Assembly: GCF_001425235.1 (NCBI RefSeq)
Contig: NZ_LMEA01000011.1
Span: forward strand, 124,001 to 188,000
DNA: 64,000 nt
DNA from: Devosia sp. Root413D1
GTDB taxonomy: Bacteria; Pseudomonadota; Alphaproteobacteria; Rhizobiales; Devosiaceae
Direction of reading: 5' to 3'
The notes below the pieces were generated by a model. It did not search any database and had not been told where the DNA came from. It worked only from the letters and a program-made list of their open reading frames with translations. Each line of letters starts with the position of its first letter. Within the stretch, counting starts at the first letter, position 1. Of this stretch, positions 17,818 through 26,008 are shown in pieces. The translations under genes and the position numbers were made by a program.

Positions 17818-19352
17818 CAGCTGGCAGCCTCCTGGCGATTGCGTTGGCTGTTCTGTTCGAGAAAGACGCGGGTCAGCGCCGCCTCCACCGTCAGCGCGGC
17901 GGCGGGCTCCTCGGCGAAGATCCGACCTTCGCTGAGCAGGTAGCAGCGATGGGAGAGGTTGATGACTTCCTCGAGCTCGGATGAAATCAGCAGCACGCCG
18001 ACACCCTGCCTCGCCATCTCGACGATGAAATCGTGAATGCGCCGCCGCGCGCCGATATCGACGCCACGCGAGGGCTCGTCGAGGATCAGCAGCTTGGGCT
18101 TGGCAACCGCCCATTTGGACAGCAGCACTTTCTGCTGGTTGCCGCCCGAATAGCGGGCCACCCGGCCGTCGATCGCGCCCGGCACGATGCCGAAATGACC
18201 GATCATCTCGCGCGTCTGCCTGATCTCGGCGCCGCGGTCGAGGATGCCGAAGCGGCTGATCCGGCCGAGCGTGCCAAGGCTTATGTTGAAGCGGGTTGGC
18301 TGCGTCAGCACCAGGCCTTGTTTGCGCCGGTCCTCCGGCACCAGCGCCACACCGGCGGCGATGGCGTCGTGGACCGTGAAGCGGCCGCGCACCGGCGCGC
18401 CCTCGATCAGATACTCGCCGCCGGTGATCCGATCGGCGCCGAATAGGGCGCGCGCCACCTCGGTGCGGCCCGAGCCGACCAGGCCGACCAGCCCGACGAT
18501 CTCGCCCGGGCGGATAACGAGGGAAACATCGGAGAGCCCCGTGCCGGTGCTGACCCCGCGCAGCTCGGCTATCGGCGGCAGCGTTTCGGCCGGGGCGGCG
18601 GGCAGCGCCGGCCAGAGGATTTCGGCCGCCTGCCCGAGCATGGAATCGACCAGCGTCTGTTTGGTCTCGCCCGTCATCGGCGAGGTACGCACCACCTTGC
18701 CGTCGCGCATGATGGTGACGTTGTCGCAATTGGCCAGGATGTGGTCGAGGAAGTGGCTGACATAGATCACAGTCTTGCCCTGCCCCTTCAGCCGCCGGAT
18801 CACCTCATGCAGGCGGTCGGCCTCGTCCTCCGTCAGCGACGAAGTCGGCTCGTCCATGATGATGACCTGCGCATCGCGGGCGATGGCGCGCATGATCTCG
18901 ACCTTCTGGCGCTCGGCGATGCGTAGCGTCGCCACCTTGGCGAGCGGATCGATGCCGAAATCGCAGGCCTTCTCCAACGCTGCGAAACGGGCGGTGTCGC
19001 CGCCGACGAGGATGCCGGCGCGCTGGCTCTCGCGGCCGAGAAACACGTTCTGCACCACGTTGAGCTCGGGCGCGAGCTGCAGCTCCTGGTGGATCATGGC
19101 GACGCCAAGACCCAACGCGTCGCGCGGCGAAAAGCGCGCCACCCGGGCGCCCAGGATTTCAACCTCCCCCTCGTCCGGCATGTAATAGCCACCGATGATC
19201 TTGCCGAGGCTCGATTTGCCGGCGCCATTCTCGCCGACCAGCGCGTGCACGGTGCCCGCGGCGATCTCGACGTCGATGCCCTCGAGGATGCGCGTCCCGC
19301 CAAAGCTCTTGGCGACTCCGCGCACCCGAACGGCGATGCTTGGCGTGGTCAT
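17817..19352 (-). CDS. CUT2-type ABC transporter ATP-binding protein (RbsA-like)
   Basis: A 511-residue tandem ATPase. The first nucleotide-binding domain has Walker A GENGAGKSS (40-48) and Walker B VIIMDEPTSSL; the second has the degenerate Walker A GLVGSGRTE normal for RbsA relatives, signature SGGNQQKVLLSKW and Walker B LLILDEPSRGVD. It energises import by the adjoining permease. It follows the binding-protein gene after 73 bp and overlaps the permease start. Confidence 0.93.
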   Translation of the reverse strand: MTTPSIAVRVRGVAKSFGGTRILEGIDVEIAAGTVHALVGENGAGKSSLGKIIGGYYMPDEGEVEILGARVARFSPRDALGLGVAMIHQELQLAPELNVVQNVFLGRESQRAGILVGGDTARFAALEKACDFGIDPLAKVATLRIAERQKVEIMRAIARDAQVIIMDEPTSSLTEDEADRLHEVIRRLKGQGKTVIYVSHFLDHILANCDNVTIMRDGKVVRTSPMTGETKQTLVDSMLGQAAEILWPALPAAPAETLPPIAELRGVSTGTGLSDVSLVIRPGEIVGLVGLVGSGRTEVARALFGADRITGGEYLIEGAPVRGRFTVHDAIAAGVALVPEDRRKQGLVLTQPTRFNISLGTLGRISRFGILDRGAEIRQTREMIGHFGIVPGAIDGRVARYSGGNQQKVLLSKWAVAKPKLLILDEPSRGVDIGARRRIHDFIVEMARQGVGVLLISSELEEVINLSHRCYLLSEGRIFAEEPAAALTVEAALTRVFLEQNSQRNRQEAAS

Positions 19353-19425
19353 GGGCGTCTCCAGAACGGCTCGATGCAGGTGGCCGGGGACGCTTGCGCC
19401 CCCGACAGGAATGTCGCCGTGGCGA

Positions 19426-20415
19426 TCAGCCCTCCCACTCGGCCTTGAAGTCGGGGTTGGCGTCGAGCCATTCCTTGGTGACGATCAGCGGGTTGGTGGC
19501 CTTGGTGGCCGGGTCGATCCAGTTCTCGACCGTCTCGCCCTTCTTGGCCCGGATCAGCGCATCGGCGGCGTAGAACCCCTCCGAATACGGGTAACCGGAA
19601 AGCGTCGCGTCAAACACGCCAGCCTTGATCTTGTCGACGGTGATCTGGTTGAGGCCGCCGCCGATCAGGTAGATCGGCTCGATCGGGATGCCGGCATCGG
19701 CGAGCGCGATCTCGACACCCAGAAGGTGCTGGTCGGCGTTCGAGAGCACTACGTCGATCTTGGGGTTCGCCTGGATGATGTCCTGGAACGCAGTCAGCGA
19801 CGCATCAGGGCTGTAGCTGCCTTCGCCGGTGGCGACGACTTTGATGTTGGCGTGCTGGCTCAGCACGGTCTCGAAGCTCTTGTAGCGCAGGTTGTCGAAC
19901 GGAAACTGCAACTGGCCGATCATGATCACCACGTTGCAGGGATCCTTGTCGGCGCAGAACTTCACCACTTCCTCGGCCTGGGCCGTGGCGCCGTCCACCG
20001 GGTTGGAGGCAACCGTGGTGGTGAGGCCAGCGACCTGCGGGGTCATCACCGTCAGTTCCGGGCCGACCGGGAACAGCGTCGAGGCGACGAGCAGGCCTTC
20101 CTTGGTCGCTTCTTCGAGCGCGGTGGCGATGCCGACCGTATCGTTGGGAGCAATGATGATGCCGTCGAAGCGACCGCCGGCGATGATGTCTTCCACCTGC
20201 TTGTACTGGGTGGCGGCATTGAACTCGCCGTCGAAGATTTCGACCTCGACGCCGCCGGCCTTCTCTGCGGCAGCCTTCACGCCCTGCCAGGTCGCATCAT
20301 TGTAGCCGTTCTGGCTCGATGCGGCGAGGAAGGCCAGGCGGATCGGCTCCTGGGCCATGGCGGTGGCGGGGATGAGGCACGTGGCCAGCAATGCCGCGGC
20401 GATGAGTTTATGCAT
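19426..20415 (-). CDS. periplasmic sugar-binding-type protein (RbsB-like)
   Basis: A 329-residue Peripla_BP_4 solute-binding protein. A cleavable signal peptide (MHKLIAAALLATCLIPATAMA, cut before QEP at about 21) precedes the mature protein. IRLAFLAASSQNGYNDATWQGVKAAAE is the usual first strand-loop, FDGIIIAPND and VVLSNADQHLLG the hinge regions. The ATG at 20415 has AGGAGAG at a good distance; the longer frame is unlikely. It captures the substrate for the adjoining permease/ATPase. The mature protein lacks obvious clues to the ligand, and association with amidohydrolase, GAF and hyuAB genes is unusual for a sugar importer. Confidence 0.92.
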   Translation of the reverse strand: MHKLIAAALLATCLIPATAMAQEPIRLAFLAASSQNGYNDATWQGVKAAAEKAGGVEVEIFDGEFNAATQYKQVEDIIAGGRFDGIIIAPNDTVGIATALEEATKEGLLVASTLFPVGPELTVMTPQVAGLTTTVASNPVDGATAQAEEVVKFCADKDPCNVVIMIGQLQFPFDNLRYKSFETVLSQHANIKVVATGEGSYSPDASLTAFQDIIQANPKIDVVLSNADQHLLGVEIALADAGIPIEPIYLIGGGLNQITVDKIKAGVFDATLSGYPYSEGFYAADALIRAKKGETVENWIDPATKATNPLIVTKEWLDANPDFKAEWEG

Positions 20416-20512
20416 GCGTTCTCTCCTGTCGGGACGGCTGTCCCGCTCCTGTTGCGTTCCCTTGGGCCCGTGATGACCGGACCACGTAATGCGCCGCCTG
20501 CGAGGCAGCGAG

Positions 20513-21052
20513 TTATCCTTCCATTGCCGCCACCGCGGTGTCGGTTCCGTGGAAGTTGGCGCCTTCCGACCCAGCAAGGTCGAGCAAAAGAAAGGCGAGT
20601 GTCGCCACCGGTTGCCAGGCAAGCGCCAGCGCCACCCGGTCGGTGGTGAAATGTCCCTGGCGGTGCAGGAGGTTGATGGTGCCGATCACGCGGCCATCGG
20701 CGATCGCCGGCAGGTTCATGTTGGATTCGAACCCCAGCTGCTGGATTTTCTGCCAGTCGAAGAACACCGTGGCGATCTCCTCGATGCTGGTCGAGGAGAA
20801 CGGGCGGCGGCCTTCGATCACCGTCTCGAAGTAGCGGTTGCGGTCGAGCCGCTTGAAATTGCCCGTCGGGTAGGCTGCCGCATCGTCGGTCCACACCCGG
20901 CGTGAGCGCATCTGCTTGAGATCGTAGACCGAAGCGGTGGTGAGGAGTGAGCCGGCCGCCTGGTGGATACCCGCCCGGGCATAGGCGAACACCGCCTCGG
21001 CGGCGTGCTCGCCGGCTGCCAATCTGAAGGCATGCGCGAGGTCAGGCGTCAT
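20513..21052 (-). CDS. GAF-domain protein
   Basis: A 179-residue soluble protein that appears to be a single GAF-like domain: VYDLKQMRSRRVWTDDAAAYPTGNFKRLD forms the early strands and ESNMNLPAIADGRVIGTINLLHRQGHFTTDRVALALAWQ is the diagnostic GAF end (strand, VIGTINL, then helix). No output domain is attached, so it is either a ligand-binding partner or an enzyme of the free-methionine-sulfoxide-reductase type, though the cysteines of that enzyme are absent (I see none). Its start overlaps the amidohydrolase stop by 4 bp, so it is translationally coupled and belongs to the pathway. Confidence 0.75.
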   Translation of the reverse strand: MTPDLAHAFRLAAGEHAAEAVFAYARAGIHQAAGSLLTTASVYDLKQMRSRRVWTDDAAAYPTGNFKRLDRNRYFETVIEGRRPFSSTSIEEIATVFFDWQKIQQLGFESNMNLPAIADGRVIGTINLLHRQGHFTTDRVALALAWQPVATLAFLLLDLAGSEGANFHGTDTAVAAMEG

Positions 21053-22281
21053 GCGCGCCTCCGGTCATGCGCCACCACGCCGTCCTTGACCACCAGCTTC
21101 AGGTGCTCGGCCGGACGCCCCAGCGCCGCGATGTCGGTGAACGGGTCGACGTCGAAGGCCACCAGGTTGGCGCGCGCCCCGGCCGCCATGGTGCCGATCT
21201 CGCCCTCCATGCGGCAAAGCCGTGCGCCGGCGTCCCACATACCGCTGAGGATTTCCTTCGGCGTCAGCACCTCGGCGAGCAGCGAAAACTCGAGTCCGCC
21301 ATATTTGCGCAACTGGCCCAACAGGTCCGTGCCGAAGGCCATGGGCAGGCCTGCCCTGCGCATGATGCCGAGCGAGTTTCGGCCGCCATCGCGTACCACG
21401 TCCAGCTTCAGTTGCTCAGCCTCGCCGAGGCCGAGCTGCGCCCCCTCGAGCTTGAGGCCCTCGTAGGCCGCCAATGTCGGGATGGCGATGCAGCCCGCTT
21501 CAGCCGCCATTGCCGCCGTCTCGGCGCCGATCAGGTTGCAGTGCTCGAGCGACTTGACGCCCAGCTTCACACAGCGGCGGATCGAGGCATCGGAATAGAC
21601 ATGTGCCGACACATAGGTATTGGCGTTGCCAGCCTCCTCGACCATCGCCCGGATCTCGTCGTCCGAATACTGCAGGCCGTCGATCGGATCGTTCGGCGAG
21701 GAGACACCGCCATTGCCCATCACCTTGATGAAGCGGGCACCTTCCTTGATCATCTTGCGGCAGGCGCGGCGCACCTCGTCGACGCCGTCGACCAGCACGC
21801 CCATGTTGCCGACGCGCCAGCCCAGGGTGTCGGGGCGGCTGTCGGTGCGCTGACGCAGGTCCGTATGCCCGCCGGTCATCGACAGCCCCTTGCCGCAGAT
21901 GACCAGGTCCGGCCCGGCAATCAGCCCTTCGTTGACGCCGCGCACGAGCCCGTAGTCGGCGCCGCCGAGATCCCGCACCGTGGTGAATCCGTCGGCCAGC
22001 AGTTCTTCCATCACCTTGACGGCGCGCACCGCTGCAAGGCTGTCGGGCGCGATGGCATTGGCCCATAGGTCGAGCGACCAGGCCACGACATGGAAATGGC
22101 AGTCGATGAAGCCCGGCATCAGCGTCAGGCCGCCGAGGTCGATCACCTCGTCCCCGGGCAACGCCGTTGCACCGACGCCGATGATCCTGCCGTCACGCAC
22201 CGACACAGTGGTCGACGGGCTCAGCGTCTGCCTGTCGAGGTCGACCAGACGGGCGTTGGTGAAGCTCAGCGCAGCGCTCAT
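21049..22281 (-). CDS. metal-dependent amidohydrolase, imidazolonepropionase/prolidase-like
   Basis: A 410-residue amidohydrolase-superfamily enzyme. The binuclear metal site is complete: HFH in GFIDCHFHVVAW (about 62-64), the bridging Lys in RFIKVMGNGGVSSP, His in YVSAHVYSD, His in LEHCNL, and the catalytic Asp in AFGTDLLG. The sequence resembles the COG1228 group that includes imidazolonepropionase and Zn-dependent Xaa-Pro/Xaa-Arg dipeptidases of the same superfamily. It probably opens or trims an amide in the compound handled by this island. It is the first gene of the leftward operon, preceded by a promoter carrying a GntR-type palindrome. Confidence 0.85.
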   Translation of the reverse strand: MSAALSFTNARLVDLDRQTLSPSTTVSVRDGRIIGVGATALPGDEVIDLGGLTLMPGFIDCHFHVVAWSLDLWANAIAPDSLAAVRAVKVMEELLADGFTTVRDLGGADYGLVRGVNEGLIAGPDLVICGKGLSMTGGHTDLRQRTDSRPDTLGWRVGNMGVLVDGVDEVRRACRKMIKEGARFIKVMGNGGVSSPNDPIDGLQYSDDEIRAMVEEAGNANTYVSAHVYSDASIRRCVKLGVKSLEHCNLIGAETAAMAAEAGCIAIPTLAAYEGLKLEGAQLGLGEAEQLKLDVVRDGGRNSLGIMRRAGLPMAFGTDLLGQLRKYGGLEFSLLAEVLTPKEILSGMWDAGARLCRMEGEIGTMAAGARANLVAFDVDPFTDIAALGRPAEHLKLVVKDGVVAHDRRRA

Positions 22282-22387
22282 CGGCCAGCCACCGCCAGGT
22301 CACGCGGGGCGGCGTCGCGCCGTCGATGGGGCATCTGGCTCTGCTCGGTGAGGCGCATTGAGGTCCTGCTTGCGACGCTTTCATGTC

Positions 22388-22417
22388 AGTATGAGCGAAT
22401 ATTTAGTTTGTCGACAA
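22388..22417 (-). promoter_or_regulatory. promoter and TTGTCGACAA operator of amidohydrolase operon
   Basis: On the minus strand TTGTCG (-35) is followed after 18 bp by CATACT (-10), about 110 bp upstream of the amidohydrolase start. The 10-bp perfect palindrome TTGTCGACAA (22408-22417) overlaps the -35. TTGT-N2-ACAA palindromes are the usual operator type of GntR regulators with FCD domains, and such a regulator lies in this island. A second, nearly identical element is at 23778. Binding is inferred. Confidence 0.6.
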
Positions 22418-22455
22418 GATGGATTCTGAGCCGGATCCTGCCCAAACTTTGGCGG

Positions 22456-23724
22456 TCATGCTGCCTTCAGGCCGCACCATCTGGCTACGAAACGGGCAAT
22501 CACCTCGGTGGTTGTCTGTAAGCTGGCGAGTTCGACCGCCTCCGACGGTGCGTGCATGCCGCGGGCGTTGCCGCCGTAGCAAAGCGCCGGAATGCCGTAA
22601 TAGAGGTCGTAGAACCGGGTATCGCTGGTGGCCGTCATGCTGAGCGGCTCGAGCTCCCGGCCGAGCAGTTCGGCGTGGATACCGGCCAGCAGCGCCTCGG
22701 CCTCGGTGCCCGGAGCAAAGACGTGGCCATCTGCCTGGAAGCCGATCCAGCTCAGCGCCGGCATCTCGGCTTCTAGCGCGGCGGCGCAACGGCGAACGGC
22801 CTCGCTGACACGCTCGCGCACATCGGCGAGGCTATGCCCCGGCAGCACCGACAGCCGGCACTCGAGTTCGCACCATGACGGGATCGAGCCCAGCCAGTCC
22901 CCGCCCCGGATCTTGCCGGGGTTGAACTTCACCGGGTCGGCAATGGCGCCGAAATATGGGTGCGTCACCGCTTCGGCATTGATCTCGGCCGTCAGGCCCT
23001 TGAGCGCCTCGATATAGGCCATGGCCGCGAGAATGGCGTGCGAACCGGTGGATACGCCTGCGTACACATGGCCCGGCCGGCCAAGGATGCGCAGCCGGAA
23101 CCACACTGAGCCCAGTTCGGCGCGGATGATCTGGTGCCCCATGCTTTCAGGGATGAACGCCGCATCCGCGCGATAGCCCCGCGCCAGCGTCGAAAGCGCG
23201 CCATTGCCGGTGCACTCCTCTTCGCTCACCGTCTCGATATGCACGCGTGAGCCCGGCACGTAGCCGAGCCGGCGCAGCGCATCGAGGGCGAAGACCATGG
23301 CCGAGACACCTGCCTTCATGTCGCCAGTGCCGCGGCCATGCATCCAGCCATCGCGCACTTCTGGCCTGAACGGATCCTGCGACCAAAGCTCGGTCGCCCC
23401 GACCGGCACCACGTCAATATGCCCCATCAGGATCAGGCTTCGCCCGACCGGCGCTTCGACCTGGTGCGTCGCCACCACCTGCACGGCTTTGGAGTAATCG
23501 GCGTCAACCACCGGCGAGTACCCCGTCAGGCCGGCGATCTCCACCTCGTCGATCGTGTACCTGTCGACCGCCCAGCCGCGCGCCGCGAATTCGCCGGCCA
23601 GCCAATCCTGGCACGGGGCCTCGTTCCCGCGCGTGCTGTCGAACGAGGCGAGCTTGGCCAGCCATTCAGTCTGCCGGCCAAACCCTTCTGCCACCGCCGC
23701 GCGGAGCGCTGTCGGATCGATCAT
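22456..23724 (-). CDS. M20-family metallopeptidase (ArgE/DapE/ACY1 type)
   Basis: A 422-residue zinc hydrolase removing acyl or carbamoyl groups from amino acids or cleaving small peptides. Metal ligands: H102 and D104 (MGHIDVVP), D135 (GRGTGDMKAG), the EE pair in SEEECTGNG, and a C-terminal His/Gly block GGNARGMHAPSE. The dimerisation lid lies between about 190 and 300. The ATG at 23724 has GAGGAG nine bases upstream. It resembles ArgE/acetylornithine deacetylase-like members and N-carbamoyl hydrolases; after a hydantoinase step, an N-acyl or N-carbamoyl amino acid would be a logical substrate, but this is inference. Confidence 0.9.
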   Translation of the reverse strand: MIDPTALRAAVAEGFGRQTEWLAKLASFDSTRGNEAPCQDWLAGEFAARGWAVDRYTIDEVEIAGLTGYSPVVDADYSKAVQVVATHQVEAPVGRSLILMGHIDVVPVGATELWSQDPFRPEVRDGWMHGRGTGDMKAGVSAMVFALDALRRLGYVPGSRVHIETVSEEECTGNGALSTLARGYRADAAFIPESMGHQIIRAELGSVWFRLRILGRPGHVYAGVSTGSHAILAAMAYIEALKGLTAEINAEAVTHPYFGAIADPVKFNPGKIRGGDWLGSIPSWCELECRLSVLPGHSLADVRERVSEAVRRCAAALEAEMPALSWIGFQADGHVFAPGTEAEALLAGIHAELLGRELEPLSMTATSDTRFYDLYYGIPALCYGGNARGMHAPSEAVELASLQTTTEVIARFVARWCGLKAA

Positions 23725-23777
23725 CGTGCCACTCCTCAACTCCAATCGGCACCCCACGTGCGAGACTGGATTTCCCC

Positions 23778-23787
23778 TGTCGACAAA
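23778..23787. promoter_or_regulatory. second TGTCGACA operator between M20 and DapA-family genes
   Basis: TGTCGACAAA on the plus strand; read on the minus strand it gives AGTTTGTCGACAGG, sharing AGTTTGTCGACA with the site at 22405-22416. It lies 54 bp upstream of the M20 start and about 90 bp upstream of the divergent DapA-family start, so one regulator could serve both promoters. Confidence 0.5.
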
Positions 23788-23877
23788 CTGTCGGCTGAAC
23801 CCTATAGGGAGATCACAACGAAGCGCAATATGCTTTGATGAGCCGCTTGATCGCCTTTAGCCGCTGGAGCAGACCCC

Positions 23878-24816
23878 ATGGAAAAGAGCCCGTTCACCGG
23901 GTGCATTCCCGCCCTGATGACCCCGTGCCGCGCCGACCGGACGCCGGATTTCGATGCGCTGGTGCGCAAGGCGAACGAGCTGATCGGGCTCGGCATGTCG
24001 GGCGTCGTCTATTGCGGATCGATGGGCGATTGGCCGCTGCTTACCGACGCTGAGCGCATGGAAGGCGTCGAGCGGCTGGTCAAGGCCGGCATCCCGGTGA
24101 TCGTCGGCACCGGCGCGGTCAACACCAAGGCGGCTGCCGCCCATGCCGCTCATGCACAGCAGGTGGGCGCCGCAGGCCTGATGCTGATCCCGCGCGTCCT
24201 CTCCCGCGGCTCGTCGGCCGCTGCGCAGCACGCGCATTTCAAGGCCCTGCTCTCGGCCGCGCCGGACCTGCCGGCGGTGATCTACAACAGCCCCTACTAT
24301 GGCTTTGCCACCCGCGCCGACCTGTTCTTCGCGCTGCGCGCCGAGCATAAGAACCTGGTGGGCTTCAAAGAATTCGGCGGCGAGGCTGACCTCTCCTACG
24401 CCGCCGAGCACATCACCTCAGCCGATCCGAACCTGACGCTGATGGTGGGCGTCGATACCGCCGTTTATCACGGCTTCATCCAGTGCGGCGCCGCCGGCGC
24501 CATCACCGGCATCGGCAACTGCCTGCCGCGCGAAGTGCTGCACCTTGTGGATTTGTGCATCAAAGGCCAGCAGGGGGACCCCGTGGCGCGCCGCCGCGCC
24601 AGGGAACTCGAAGAGGCGCTGATCACCCTCTCCACCTGGGACGCCGGTCCGGACCTGGTGCTGTTCTTCAAATACCTGCTCGCGCTCAACGGCGAGAAGG
24701 AATACGAGCTTCACTTCAACCAATCCGATGCCCTGAGCCCGGCGCAGCGGCGCTTCGCCGAACAGTCGCTCCAGCGCTTCCGCACCTGGTACTCCGCATG
24801 GTCCGAGGCGGCGTAA
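23878..24816 (+). CDS. DapA/NAL-family lyase or deaminase
   Basis: A 312-residue class I aldolase-fold enzyme of the dihydrodipicolinate synthase family. The Schiff-base lysine is K164 (NLVGFKEFGG) and the catalytic tyrosine Y136 (AVIYNSPYYG). The DapA carboxylate-binding GTTGE is replaced by GSMGD (47-51), so it is unlikely to be DapA itself. The YNSPYYGFATRADLFF region recalls the 1-pyrroline-4-hydroxy-2-carboxylate deaminases of hydroxyproline catabolism, but no other gene of that pathway is present. It is divergent from the M20 gene across 153 bp holding a GntR-type palindrome. Confidence 0.85.
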   Translation: MEKSPFTGCIPALMTPCRADRTPDFDALVRKANELIGLGMSGVVYCGSMGDWPLLTDAERMEGVERLVKAGIPVIVGTGAVNTKAAAAHAAHAQQVGAAGLMLIPRVLSRGSSAAAQHAHFKALLSAAPDLPAVIYNSPYYGFATRADLFFALRAEHKNLVGFKEFGGEADLSYAAEHITSADPNLTLMVGVDTAVYHGFIQCGAAGAITGIGNCLPREVLHLVDLCIKGQQGDPVARRRARELEEALITLSTWDAGPDLVLFFKYLLALNGEKEYELHFNQSDALSPAQRRFAEQSLQRFRTWYSAWSEAA

Positions 24817-24925
24817 GCTGAACGCCCTGCTAGGGCACCGAACACGCAGTCGGCGGTCCTCTCCCGATGGGAGGGGGCGGCCGAGCCATCGCGCCCTCCA
24901 GCCCTCCGGGCTCTGCGCCCCCCGC

Positions 24926-25657
24926 TCACCGCTCCTGTAGCGCCAGGTCGATGCGGCTCGTGGTGTCGCGCGCCATATAGGCCTGGATCTGTCGCACGAT
25001 CTGGGCAGCATGTGTCGCAGCCAGCGCGTCGGCGCGGTCTGCGTCGCGCGCCTCGATGGCGGCAACCATGTCGGCGTGCTCATCGACATACTGGCGCGGC
25101 AGGTCGTCGTCGAACGAGTAATAGAAGACCCGCATCACCCGCCGCCCTTCGTCGAGCAGCCGGGCGAACAACTGCGTGAAATAGACATTGCCCCCCGCCT
25201 CGGCCACCGCGACATGGAAATCGCGGTTGATCGCGATCATCCCCAACGCATCACGGCGTCGCACGGCATCGGCATAAGCCGCCTCGAAGGCCCGGATGCG
25301 CACCAGGTGCTCAGGGCGCCGATGTACCGCTGCGGCGCGCGTGGTGACGCGATACATCAACGTCAATGCCTCGAAATAGACCGGCAGGTTGATGAAATCG
25401 ATCGGCGCGACAATGGTGTTGCGGTTCGGCAAGGTCGTCAGCAGCCCCTCCGCCGCCAGCCGCACCATGGCCTCGCGGATCGGGGTGCGCGACAGATCGA
25501 ACTCTTCCGCCAGCCGCATCTCATCAAGCGGACTGCCCGGTGGCAGGCTGAGATCGAGGATCGATTGCCGCAGCTTCTCGTAGACCTTCTGCACGCCATG
25601 GCCGCGCTTGCGAACCGGCGTACTCGTCTCTGCAGTCGGCCGCGGCTTCTTCGCCAT
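24926..25657 (-). CDS. GntR-family regulator with FCD domain
   Basis: A 243-residue transcription factor. The winged helix-turn-helix spans about 20-88 (GSPLDEMRLAEEFDLSRTPIREAMVRLAAEGLL, the GntR signature). The C-terminal all-helical FCD effector domain has its metal-binding-type residues in RDFHVAVAEAGGN and DEHADMVAAIEARDAD. FCD regulators sense organic acids or amino-acid-like ligands and mostly repress. It lies at the end of the catabolic island, convergent with the DapA-family gene; TTGT-N2-ACAA-like palindromes near 22412 and 23782 are the likely targets. The ATG at 25657 is preferred because it precedes the conserved basic arm. Confidence 0.9.
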   Translation of the reverse strand: MAKKPRPTAETSTPVRKRGHGVQKVYEKLRQSILDLSLPPGSPLDEMRLAEEFDLSRTPIREAMVRLAAEGLLTTLPNRNTIVAPIDFINLPVYFEALTLMYRVTTRAAAVHRRPEHLVRIRAFEAAYADAVRRRDALGMIAINRDFHVAVAEAGGNVYFTQLFARLLDEGRRVMRVFYYSFDDDLPRQYVDEHADMVAAIEARDADRADALAATHAAQIVRQIQAYMARDTTSRIDLALQER

Positions 25658-26008
25658 TCCCAAACCTCGATTCCACCAAACCGTCGGGACAGGCTTCATA
25701 GATAAAGTATCACCGGATTGCCAGACGGCGCGCCGCCTTGATTACTTCCCCCGAGCGTTACTGCCGCAATATGCAGTTGCCGGCAGGCTCGGACCTTCGG
25801 GATTGCTCCTTGGTCCGAGCCTGACGTTGCATGCCTTGTTTTGTGGCCTCGATGATTCTGGCTATCGGTATCTGCGCTGCATTGGCCCGCACGCGCACAG
25901 GCGACGTCTCACCGGCCGGGCGCGCCAGCGTTCCTGCCGCGCCGCAGTGCAATCGTGTGTGGCCGGGCCCGGGACGAGGGCAAGATCGTCGCCGAGCCGC
26001 GTCAACGC
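25658..26008. other. 351-bp intergenic region with a hairpin
   Basis: Lies between the gntR start and the end of the ketosynthase gene. A perfect 10-bp inverted repeat GGCTCGGACC / GGTCCGAGCC is at 25786-25795 and 25812-25821, with a 16-nt loop and no T-run; it may weakly terminate the ketosynthase message. The region to its left must hold the gntR promoter, but no clear palindrome matching the two island operators is seen. A short frame at 25831 begins with a hydrophobic stretch but decays into Arg/Pro-rich sequence and was not called. Confidence 0.5.

Noticed and set aside
23878-24816. True dihydrodipicolinate synthase (dapA)
   Set aside because: The GTTGE motif is altered and the context is catabolic; assigned to the wider family instead.
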